Position numbers and translations under genes: made by a program. Shown piece after piece: positions 1-16,700 of a stretch of DNA of 64,000 nucleotides (position 1 is the stretch's first letter; each line of letters opens with the position of its first letter). This DNA comes from Halicephalobus mephisto (taxonomy: Eukaryota > Nematoda > Chromadorea > Rhabditida > Panagrolaimidae), in contig SWDT01000008.1 of the NCBI GenBank assembly GCA_009193035.1, forward strand, positions 124,001 through 188,000, read 5' to 3'. The notes below the pieces were generated by a model that was not told the DNA's origin, did not search any database, and was given only the letters and a program-made list of their open reading frames with translations.

Positions 1-910
1 AATTTTCTTCTCCTACAAAATGATAAAGGACTAAGTACAGATTCTTTGTGTTTATCTGACAAGCTGCAAAAACAGTTGTAACTTGTTCCACAATACCGCT
101 TCGAGAACTGTACGACATGTGCTCCTCTTCGACTCGCGCTGATTTCAAAGTTCTTTCTTTTTAAATCAACCTTTTCTTAATTAAGATGTTGAATTAATTT
201 AACTGTCGGAAAATTTATAAAAACAAAAGAAATTATAAAACTTACGAAATAGAGGGAGCAACTTCGAGTAAAAAGTGCTTTGTCTTGTTAGATTTGTTTT
301 CTTTTTGAAGAATTAACAACAAATGGCATAAAGTAAAGATATACAATAGCCAATGTAAGAACTGAGGAATTTAATATTTATTTGGAAATATTACTATGGA
401 AAATTTAAAAAACAAAAATATTACGAAATTTGGGTTTTGTTTTATCAAAGTTCATAGTCGAAATTTAAAGTTAAATTTCGAGCTTTTTGTGCAAAATAAA
501 TAACTCAATTTTGTTTTAAAAAAAACCAGGAAATTAATTTTTTAAATCATTTGATTATTGTACTGAGTCATTTCAGATACCTAAAAATCAGTTTAAAAGC
601 GAAAAAACCACACTAGTTTTACAAAATTAATAAACAAACGTCACAAGGGATAATTGTCATGCAATAAATTTTAATAAAAAAACAAATTAAAATTTTTTTG
701 TTAAAGTAAATTTACATCGAAAATTAACTACATACCTATCGAAGACAGACTTTCCTTTTTCATTCTAAAACGCGCGGCTTTCGCGATGAGACCCAATCGG
801 ACGGACATCTAACTTGTTTGTTTCTTTATGAAATTCTGAATTTCCTTAATTTTCTCTCGTTTGTTTTATTTTTTTCACCCCGTTCTTGACTTAGGATTGT
901 TAAATTATTG
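1..910. other. Non-coding upstream region of prp-8 with dispersed repeat copies
   Basis: No ORF with coding character is visible. Two stretches, about 100-330 and 530-700, match a dispersed repeat seen again near 9000-9250, 18360-18720, 26640-26850, 39770-39910 and 59480-59630. Its recurring landmarks are 'acgaaataggg' followed by 'gagcaa' or 'gaacaa', and 'ttactgtattgggtcattt'. A short GC-richer patch at about 765-810 (acgcgcggctttcgcgatg) lies some 150 bases before the prp-8 start and is the best candidate for core promoter sequence. No TATA box was recognised. Confidence 0.5.
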
Positions 911-925
911 ATTTCCTCGTTGCAG
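911..925 (+). promoter_or_regulatory. Probable splice acceptor ahead of prp-8 start (trans-splice site or 5'UTR intron end)
   Basis: The sequence atttcctcgttgcag ends 30 bases before the prp-8 ATG at 956. It resembles a nematode 3' splice site. With no recognisable upstream exon it is most simply a spliced-leader acceptor, but a 5'UTR intron is possible. Confidence 0.45.
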
Positions 926-955
926 GTGTCAAAGAAGACTCTTTGGACCGGTAAT

Positions 956-8171
<7,216 letters not shown>

Positions 8172-8310
8172 TTTTTGATACTCAATGCTATAATTATTTG
8201 GTTGTTATGGTTTGTAGTAAAGTGAATTGAAAAAATTGGAATTGAGTTTTTGCATTTGGGAAGGTGGGCAACCTAGAATTTTTGTAGTTTGTATGCGTTT
8301 GAGGACATTG

Positions 8311-8341
8311 TAGTTTTTTTTTCTTGTCTTTGAATCGTCAG
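8311..8341 (+). promoter_or_regulatory. Probable trans-splice acceptor at the nuclear receptor start
   Basis: A pyrimidine run (ttttttttcttgtctttg) followed by aatcgtcag ends one base before the ATG at 8343. The distance from the prp-8 stop (8171) is only 171 bases, within the usual spacing of nematode operon genes. The receptor may therefore be a downstream operon gene, but no canonical AATAAA is visible between the two. Confidence 0.5.
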
Positions 8342-8342
8342 A

Positions 8343-10695
8343 ATGGGGGTTGACGGGGAGTTGTGTTCTGTATGCAGATTTCCGGCTACTGGAATACATT
8401 TTGGAGGTAAGTGGGATTTTTGTATTTTTAGAAGTATTATAATGGGAATTTTGTAGAAAAATTATATGGAAATTTTAGAAGTACTTTATATAGAAATTAT
8501 ATATGGAAATTTTGTAGAAATTATATATGGAAATTTTGTAGAAATTATATATGGGAGTTTTATAGAAATTATATATGGAAATTTTGTAGAAATTATATAT
8601 GGAAGTTTTATAGAAATTATATGGGAGTTTTATAGAAATTATATATGAAAATTTTATAAAAATTATATATGGAAGTTTTGTAGAAATTATATATGGGAGT
8701 TTTATAGAAATTATATATGAAAATTTTATAAAAATTATATATGGAAGTTTTGTAGAAATTATATATGGGAGTTTTTTAGTTGTAGCTTGTAAAGCATGTT
8801 CGGCTTTTTTTCGACGAGCTCTTGTTGAAGATAGACATTACACATGTAGAAGTAATAATGACTGCTTCATTGATGAAAAGAAGAGGAATAGATGTAGAAG
8901 CTGTCGATTTAAGAGATGTGTTGCAGCTGGAATGAAAAGAGGTAAGATTTATTTGGTAAATTTTATAATTAAAAATCGATTTGTTTTTGGAGTTTTTGAA
9001 TTCCCGCGCAGGAGCGAGTGAAAGTAGGAAAATGGAAAATCTGGCTACTAAAAACCGACTTTGTTTTTACTCGCTCTTTGTTCCTAAATTTTTCTCTTTT
9101 TAAATTCTCACTAATTTCGAAATTCTTTCTTTTTAAATCACTATTCTTACTTAACTGGGATATTGAATAAATTTGAATATAAAAAATTAATATAAAAATT
9201 AAATAAATGGGATAAGTCTTGCGAAATAGGGGAAGCAACTGTCATACAGTCGGTTTTTCTGATTTACCTAAAATCCTACAATTTCCTTCAGAAAATCCAT
9301 AACATCGTTCTTTAGTCCCCTCATACTGTAGAATAGTCGTCTTGAGACTATTTCATAAGAACTTTGATTTTTATAATAATGTTTGTATATGATTTTCAGA
9401 AGATAGTGATGAAAAAGATTCTTCATGTGGCAGTTGTCCGTCTACTTCTGGTTTTCCGGTTGTTTCCGGAGCTCCAGATGTGGTCGAGAAGTTGATCACG
9501 TCTTATAGGAATTACTGTAGTACGGAGAAAGCTTTCTACAAGCTGGAGAACAACACCGATATTTTCGGGACAAAAGACGACCCTGTGGCGGTGAAACAAG
9601 AAATATTATCAAAATTAGAAAAAGCCAGTGCTACTATGATTGCGAATTTTCTGGTCGAGAATTTCGAAGTATTCAGAAACCTGACCAAGGAACAGAAACT
9701 TGTTGTTTTCGGTCCTATTGCTTCTAGATTGATGGCTTTATTTAGCAGCTTTATTACGGCTAGCAACTTTCCTGAGGAAAACAACACGAAGATGATGAGA
9801 CATTACGGATTCTACTTCAGTCTGGAGGAGCCGATCAAGTTCTTTGGGAAGAAACTGGAGAAGTTGGAGAGCATCATAGCTTTACTGAGGCCCGTTCATC
9901 AGAAAGTTTTCGATGCTTCTCAGAAACTCGTCAAGTTGAAGATTACTGAGATGGAATTTGCTTCTCTCATAGCTCTAGTAGTGTATAATCAAAGTAAGTT
10001 CATATATCAATTTTTCGTGAATCAAATTTCTATATTTCGGGTTTTCATATATCAACACTTCCTATATATGAGGGTTGCATATATGAATTCTTCATATCTG
10101 TGTGTTTTGCTTATTACTTATATATAGAATTTTATATATTAATTATATGTAGAATTTCATATATTAATTATATATAGAATTTCATATATTAATTTTTTAT
10201 GAACTTTGATATATTAAATATATATAAAATTTTGTTTATTAACTTTTTTATTAACTTTCATATATTAATTTTATATATAGATTCTTCCTATTTATGGGTT
10301 TTTGTATATGAACTTTTATATATGAATTCTTTATATGTGAACTTTTTAAATCTCGATTATTCATTTATAATTTAATTTCAGTTGAATTGATGGGTTTCCA
10401 AAAAGAAGAATGCATCCGATCGAGGGAAATGCTAACGAGTTATCTTCAATCTGAACTTTTTTCGATCCATGGAACTTCTGAAGGTGGACTTAGGTTTTCG
10501 GAAATTCTGACTTTGCAATTGAACTTTGAAGTTAGTTTATTTATTTTGACTACTTTATTAAATAAAAATATTTAGATAATTGCCATGAGTTGGACCCACG
10601 CGATGATCACGAGCATCTTTGATGATCATTGTTCGAAGATCTATCTCATCGTGAATGATACAGTACCTCCAGAAGGCAATTGTAATCTGTTTTGA
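8343..10695 (+). CDS. Nuclear hormone receptor (nematode supplementary type)
   Basis: A ligand-regulated or constitutive DNA-binding transcription factor. Exons are 8343-8406, 8780-8941, 9400-9993, 10382-10530 and 10576-10695, with consistent phases, giving 362 residues. The N-terminal domain is a complete C4 zinc-finger pair: CSVCRFPATGIHFG, then VACKACSAFFRRALVEDRHY, then TCRSNNDCFIDEKKRNRC and RSCRFKRCVAAGMKR. The P-box CKACSAFF is of the kind common in the expanded nematode receptor set rather than in conserved receptors such as DAF-12 or RXR. A short Ser/Cys-rich hinge (DEKDSSCGSCPSTSG) leads into a helical ligand-binding-type region with MEFASLIALVVYNQ and LRFSEILTLQLNFE, a typical helix 8-10 pattern. 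The end is WTHAMITSIFDDHCSKIYLIVNDTV. The ATG lies directly behind an acceptor. The stop is 66 bases from the catalase stop on the other strand, so the 3' UTRs probably overlap. Which numbered nhr gene this is cannot be told. Confidence 0.9.
8443..8779 (+). repeat. 25-bp minisatellite filling receptor intron 1, ending in the true 3' splice site
   Basis: Roughly 13 copies of a 25-base unit (aaattatatatggaaatttt plus gtaga) occupy intron 1. Most units contain TTTTGTAG or TTTTATAG. The last copy carries ttttttag and is the genuine acceptor at 8778-8779 before VACKAC. One reading frame stays open (8466-8648) only because of the repeat. Confidence 0.85.
9000..9260. repeat. Copy of the 'cgaaatagggg' dispersed repeat in receptor intron 2
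   Basis: The segment shares several blocks with 100-330 at the left edge of the window: ttctttctttttaaatca, then a lightly diverged ttgaatwaattt, then gcgaaataggggaagcaact. It ends near 'gtcatacagtcgg'. This looks like an old interspersed element inside the 458-base intron 8942-9399. No coding capacity is seen. Confidence 0.55.
10020..10360. repeat. AT-rich tandem repeat in receptor intron 3
   Basis: Repeated blocks such as 'atatattaattatatatagaa' variants, about 28 bases apart and increasingly diverged outward, fill most of the 388-base intron 9994-10381. No other signal is seen. Confidence 0.6.
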
Positions 10696-10761
10696 TTGGG
10701 TTACTAAATTCTAAAGATACAAATACATGAGAGTAAAGACAAATTCTCGAAAAAAATGGAT

Positions 10762-12759
10762 TTAAAGACGAGCAGATTGTCTGCGAGTTTTTTCGAGTCC
10801 TTCTTTGAGGCCACGTTTGAAGTCAGGATGGACTTTTCCGAAGACCTCGATGACTCTGTCCTGGATGTCGGGATAACAGTCCTTAATTGCTCCGACAATG
10901 TTGTCGACAAGACGACGACGACCTCCTTCGTCAAGGACCTTTGTCCAGAAGAGGGCTGGTTGACTGTAATTGTCGTCTTCGAAGGCGTCGTGACGGTTGA
11001 CTTGACCATGAAGATCATAGACGTGTTCTTTAGCATCACGTTTTTCGACAGCTCCATTGAAAGTGTTTGGATGATGATTAGGAGCATCGGCTTGATTGTT
11101 ACCGTAAGCCATAAGTCCGTCTCTCTGAGTATTGTGTACTGTAGCTCTGTAAGGACAATTAATAGGAAGTTGGATGTAATTAGGTCCAAGACGATGAAAA
11201 TGAGTATCAGTATAACTGAAGATTCTTCCTTGAAGCATTTTATCTGGAGAAAATTCAATTCCTGGAACTACATGAGCTGGAGCAAAAGCCGCTTGTTCAA
11301 CTTCGGCGAAATAATTAATCGGATTTCTGTTTAAAACAATTTTACCGACGGGAATTAATGGAAATTCTCCATGAGGCCAGATTTTAGTAACATCGAACGG
11401 ATTCCATCTGAATTTTTGGGCTTGTTCCATCGTCATAACTTGGATATAGAAGGTCCATTCGGGATAATCTCCTTTTTCAATTGCATTATATAAATCTCGA
11501 ATGGCGTAATCTGGATCAGTAGCGGATAATTCTTGAGCTTTTTCTGCAGGAAGATTTTTTATTTTTTGATTTGTTTTTGCGTGAAATTTGCACCAAACAA
11601 CTTCGTCGTTTTTGTTGACAAGTTTGAAAGTGTGGGATCCGTATCCGTTCATGTGGCGATATCCGTCAGGAGTGCCTCTGTCGCTGAACAAGAACATGAC
11701 TTGATGGATTGCCTCGGGGCGAAGAGTCCAGAAGTCCCACATGGGGTTGGGGTCCTTGAGATGGGTTGTTGGATGACGTTTTTGAGTGTGGATGAAATTT
11801 GGAAAAAGAATAGGATCACGGATAAAGAATATCGGAGTGTTGTTTCCGACAAGATCCCAATTACCTTCTTCCGTGTAAAATTTCATCGCAAAACCCCTGG
11901 GATCTCGGGCAGTGTCCGCGGATCCGGATTCTCCTCCTACGGTCGAAAATCTGATGAACATTGGTGTTCGTTTTCCGATTTCACTAAAAACAGCGGCTTT
12001 GGAATATCTCGTGATGTCATGTGTGACTTCGAAGTATCCATGTGCTCCAGCTCCTTTGGCATGGACAACTCTTTCGGGAATTCTTTCACGATCGAAGTGG
12101 GCCATTTCGTCGAGATAAACGACGTCTTGAAGAAGCATAGGGCCTCGGGGTCCGACCGTCATCACAGTGCTCTTGTTCCCGATCGGAGCGCCGTTGGAGG
12201 TCGTCAGGACATTTCGACGCTGGAATCACAATTTTAAAAAATAATAATTTTGTAAAAAAATAAAATCACAATTTTGTAAAATTTAAAAATAAAAAAAAGA
12301 TTTTATAAAAAAATAAAATCACAATTTTATAAAAAGTTAAAGATAAAATAAAACTATAATTTTATAAAAAATAAAAAGATAAAAATAAAATCACAATTTT
12401 GTAAAAATTTAAAGATAAAAATAAAATCACAATTTTGTAAAAATTTAAAAATAAAAATAAAATTACAATTTTATAAAAAGTTAAAGATAAAATAAAATTA
12501 CAATTTTATAAAAAATAAAAAAATAAAAATAAAACTATAATTTTATAAAAAATAAAAAAATAAAAATAAAATTACAATTTTATAAAAATTTAAAAATAAA
12601 AATAAAATCACAATTTTATAAAAAGTTAAAGATAAAATAAAATTACAATTTTATAAAAATAAAAAGATAAAAATAAAATCACAATTTTATAAAAATTTAA
12701 AAACTTACAGGGTTGTTTTTCTTGAAGCGAGCGAGAACATCGTCAGCAGGTTCCGGCAT
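10762..12759 (-). CDS. ctl: Catalase, peroxisomal (C-terminal ARL)
   Basis: A haem catalase that dismutates hydrogen peroxide to water and oxygen. Exon 1 is 12759-12709 ([17 protein letters not shown]) and exon 2 is 12219-10762, joined in phase 0 over a repeat-filled 489-base intron. The product is 502 residues, standard for small-subunit animal catalases. The active-site block [18 protein letters not shown] has the catalytic His near residue 70. The haem-ligand signature RIFSYTDTH is followed by [24 protein letters not shown]-type residues appear as [19 protein letters not shown], and [11 protein letters not shown] is intact. The last residues are QSARL; A-R-L fits the PTS1 consensus, so import into peroxisomes is likely. 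No frameshift or missing key residue is seen. Upstream lie a FOXO-type and a CTTATCA site. The gene converges with the receptor. C. elegans has three tandem ctl genes; only one is visible here, so the paralogue number is not assignable. Confidence 0.96.
12235..12705 (-). repeat. ctl: About 30-60 bp tandem repeat filling the catalase intron
   Basis: Units such as 'aaaataaaatcacaatttt' with 'ataaaaatttaaag' spacers recur about 12 times across the only intron. On the sense (minus) strand the unit contains aaaattgtgatttt. The genuine acceptor reads aaaattgtgattccag, so the 3' end of the intron is itself a variant of the unit. Confidence 0.75.
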
Positions 12760-12886
12760 TTTTGGAAATTTCGAATCTCGATGAAAAAATCCTAAAAATC
12801 AAAAATTCAAAAAATAAAGTTCGAAGGTACACAATTCTCAATTGCAAAAAAAGTTTTATATTTTCTCAGAGCAAAAATTATTTTCT

Positions 12887-12893
12887 TGTTTAC
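12887..12893 (-). promoter_or_regulatory. ctl: FOXO/DAF-16 binding element (GTAAACA) upstream of catalase
   Basis: TGTTTAC on the plus strand, i.e. GTAAACA in the catalase orientation, lies 128 bases upstream of the catalase ATG. It matches the DAF-16 core exactly. A 7-mer can occur by chance in AT-rich DNA, but catalases are known insulin/FOXO targets in C. elegans. Confidence 0.45.
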
Positions 12894-12993
12894 TTTTTTT
12901 CACAAATAGCTTTTAAAAAAAATAATTCTTTAAAAAATTCGAAAAATTTTTTGGAAAACAATTTCGAAAAATTTTAGAGAAAATTAAAGAAAT

Positions 12994-13440
12994 TAAAAAG
13001 TAATTTTTAAAATTAATTTTAAAAAAATCTAAAATTAATAAAAAAAAATAAAAAATATTTTGAAGAAAATCTAAAATTTATCTCAAAAAAAAATAATTTT
13101 GAAGAAAATCCAAAATGAATTTTAAAAAAAAATAATTTTGAAGAAAATCTAAAATGGATTTTAGAAAAAATAAAAAATATTTTGAAGAAAATCTAAAATT
13201 TATCTCAAAAAAAAATAATTTTGAAGAAAATCCAAAATGAATTTTAGAAAAAATAAAAAATATTTTGAAGAAAACTCAAAATTTATTTAAAAAAATAATT
13301 TTGAAGAAAATCTAAAATGGATTTTAGAAAAAATAGAAAATATTTTGAAGAAAATCTAAAATTTATTTAAAAAGATAATTTTGAAGAAAATCTAAAATGA
13401 TTTTAGAAAAAATAAAAAATATTTTGAAGAAAATTGAAGG
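12994..13440. repeat. About 80-bp AT-rich tandem repeat between catalase and the LURAP-like gene
   Basis: Alternating blocks of 'attttgaagaaaatctaaaa' and 'ttttagaaaaaataaaaaat' repeat about five times with few changes. No ORF or RNA gene is seen. It ends sharply at a GC-richer unique segment (13441-13625). Confidence 0.75.
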
Positions 13441-13520
13441 TAATGTTCAAGAGAACACCATCTATAGCCAGGACTTAACGTGCAAGAACACGCTGTTTTG
13501 ACCGACGAAGACAGTTTTGT

Positions 13521-13527
13521 CTTATCA
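13521..13527 (+). promoter_or_regulatory. CTTATCA element (DAE / GATA-type site) upstream of catalase
   Basis: CTTATCA, followed by G, gives TGATAAG on the catalase strand. It lies 762 bases upstream of the catalase ATG in the GC-richer segment 13441-13625. The motif is the DAF-16-associated element bound by PQM-1 and also an intestinal GATA-factor site. A near-copy, ttttatcggagaac, follows 27 bases later. Confidence 0.35.
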
Positions 13528-13649
13528 GAGAACCGGGAAAGTTTTGTTTTATCGGAGAACTGGAGGACTTCAAACTAGAATGCGCTACAATCCCTGTACC
13601 TTGAGGCCCCAGATGGCCTTGTTTAATTGATCCAAAAGAAAATTAGACA

Positions 13650-13655
13650 TTTATT
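13650..13655 (-). terminator. Poly(A) signal AATAAA of the LURAP-like gene
   Basis: TTTATT on the plus strand gives AATAAA on the minus strand, 81 bases after the stop codon at 13736-13738. It is the only canonical hexamer close behind this gene. Confidence 0.55.
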
Positions 13656-13735
13656 TCATTTTTAAAAAGAAAAAAATAATATTATTGGCCCCGTTGATGA
13701 TTCCGTATAGCAACTAAAATGAGAATTTTCGAACA

Positions 13736-16700
13736 TCAGCCTTCTGTTTTGACCGTGGTGACGAAGGACGAAGAATTTTCAGAACCGACGACTCCAGAAT
13801 CCACGGAAGTGTTGGATCTTCTGGAAGCCTTTGTTGAAGATTCTTTAATGTCGTAAAGAGCGTAAGAAGGCTGTCTAGAAGCAGAAGAGCTGACGGAGCC
13901 GTCGCTGACCGGAGAGTGCTGCTGTGGAGACGTCGTTTCTGAACTCGACGAATTTCCGCTGTCTTCTGACGGGAGAAGACGTGGAGCAGCTTTTCTCAAT
14001 TGAGATGGTCTTAGTTGCTGAAATAATTACGAAATTATAAAAAATTTCAAATTTTTATAAAATTCTAATTCTAAAATTTTCCACAAAATTCGAAAATGTG
14101 GAAAATTTTAAAATTCTAGTGTTCAAAAAATTCTAAAATTTCAGAATTTATCAAATTTGAAAATATTTTAAAATTCAAAAATTTCAGAATTTATCAAATT
14201 CGAAAATATTCAAAATTTTTAAGAAATTCTAAAATTTCAGAATTTATCAAATTCGAAAATATTTTAAAATTCTAAAAATTCTAAAATCCTAAAATTTATC
14301 AAATTCGAAAATATTTAAAATTTTTAAGAAATTTTAGGATTCTAGAAAATTCCATAAAGTTTTATAGATTTCTGAAATCTTTAATGAAATTCTAAATAAC
14401 TTTAAAAATTTGAATTCAGTTCTGGGAGATTCTATGAACTTCAACGAAATTCTAGAAGGATTTGGAAATTTTCTTCAAAAATTTAAGTTTCAGAATCTTC
14501 CAGAATTTGTAAAACTCTAAAATCTTCCAAAAAATTCCATGATTTCAAAAGTTTCAGAATCTTTAAAAAAATTTATAAAATTTCGAAGATTTCAGAATTT
14601 TCAGAAAAAGTTCATAAGATTTCAAATTTCAGAATCTTTAGAAAAATTTACAAAATTCTGAAGGCTTCAGAATCCTCCAAGTTTTGTAAAATTCTAAAAT
14701 CTTCCAAAAATTTTATAATTCCAGAGGTTTCAGAATCTTTAGAAAAATTCTACAAAATTCTGAAGGTTTCAGAATCTTCCAGTTTTTGTAAAATTCTAAA
14801 ATCTTCCAAAAATTTTATAATTCCAGAGGTTTCAGAATCTTTAGAAAAATTCTACAAAATTCTGAAGGCTTCAGAATCTTCCAGGTTTTGTAAAATTCTA
14901 AAATCTTCCAAAAATTTTATAATTCCAGAGGTTTCAGAATCTTTAAAAAAATTCTACAAAATTCTGAAGGTTTCAGAATCCTCCAAGTTTTGTAAAATTC
15001 TGAAATCTTCCAAAAAATTCTTAAAAATTTTCCAAAAATCTTCATTTTAAAAATTTTAGAAAACCTGAATTTTCAGAAAACTTTTTTAAGATACTCAAAA
15101 TTTCGAAATTGTTCATTTTAAAACTGCAGAATTTAAAAAATAAAAACTCACAATTTTCCTATTTGCGAACATTCTGTTGCTGCTTCTAGGTGGAATCGGA
15201 ATTCTTAAAACAGAATTCTTCCGGCTGAAGTACTGAACATTCGGTCGAGGTTCGTCGACGTCGTCCTCGATGTCGTCCTCGATGTCGTCCTCGACGTAGA
15301 GTCTGGTGATGGCGGACATGGATTGACTGAAGGATTCTCCTGCGCAATCCAGAGGTCTCCAATCATCTTCTTCTTCGCCGTAACTAGAACTAAGAGAAGT
15401 TTCGCTGTTGGTTCTGTTGAGACTTCTAGGACGATGCTGAATCTTCGGAGGAGCTGTCTGTGGTGTCTTCAGCTCCTGAATCGTTTCCCCTAAGACGACT
15501 AGTTTTTGCAAAAGTTCCACATCTGTTTCCATCATCGAAATCTGAAATTTTCGGATTTATCAATGTTCAAATTTTGTGACTTTAAACTTTTAAAATTTTC
15601 AAAATTATTTGATTTTTAAAATTTTCTAAATCACTTGATTTTTAAAATTTTCTAAATTACTTGATTTTCAAAATTATTTAATTTTTTAATTTTTTTTCTA
15701 AATTATTTGATTTTTTAAATTTTCTAAATTACTTGATTTTCAAAATCTTTTAATTTTCTAAATTATTTAATTTTTAAAATTTTCTAATTTTCTAAATTAT
15801 TTTATTTTTTAATTTTCTAATTTTTTAACTTTCAAATTTTCTAAATTATTTGATTTTAAATTTTTAAATATTTTTATTTTAAAATTTTTCCGATTTTTGA
15901 GCACTTTTATTTTCTAAATTATTTAATTTTTTAAATTTTTGAATATTTTTATTTTTTTATTTTTTGCTACTTGAATTTCCCTATTTTTGAATTTGGTATT
16001 ATTGAAATTTTTGAATTCTCTAATATTGAATTCTCCGAATTTCCCTCTTTATTGATTTTCGTTGGAAATTAACGATCGGGCCAGATGTGACCCGATTTCC
16101 CTGGCAAATCGGTTCGGAGTTAATTGTGCAACCAATTTGGGATCTTGAAGTAAAATCCGGATGATATTATTTTCAGAATCGATTTTACCGACAAAGAAGA
16201 CTGTCATCTGGTCCATTTTGTGGAAAATTGCCGAATCTCGTCCTTGAATTTTCCATGTTTCTTTAATCCTTCAAAAATCCCTTTGTTTCGGAAATCCATT
16301 CTCCGAAAGCTGTTATTAACCAAGTATTCATTATTGCGTCAAAATTCAGTTTAAAGAATTTCGGAAATAGGTTTTCAAAAATAAATATGTTTAAAAAAAT
16401 AAAAAATTTAAATATACGAAAAAGTTCAATTTTGGTAAATTTTAATTAATTAATTAAAATAAAGATAAAATTCGAATTTTAATTATAAAAAATGAATTAT
16501 CATATTTAATTTATTTTAAAAAGTTTAAATATAAATATTTTTGGATTTTTTATCGATATTTAAAAAATTAAATTTTGATAAATTTTAATTTTTTTATTAA
16601 TTAAAATAAAAATAAAATTCAGATTTTAATTATAAAAAATGAATTACTATATTTAATTTATTTAAGAAAATTTAAATATAAATATTTTGAATTTTTTATC

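Noticed and set aside
8466..8648. 60-codon ORF of repeated Ile/Tyr/Gly peptides
   Set aside because: It is read-through of the 25-bp minisatellite inside a confirmed intron.
11533..12237. 234-codon plus-strand ORF opposite catalase
   Set aside because: It is a shadow of the catalase coding strand; catalase motifs are intact on the minus strand.
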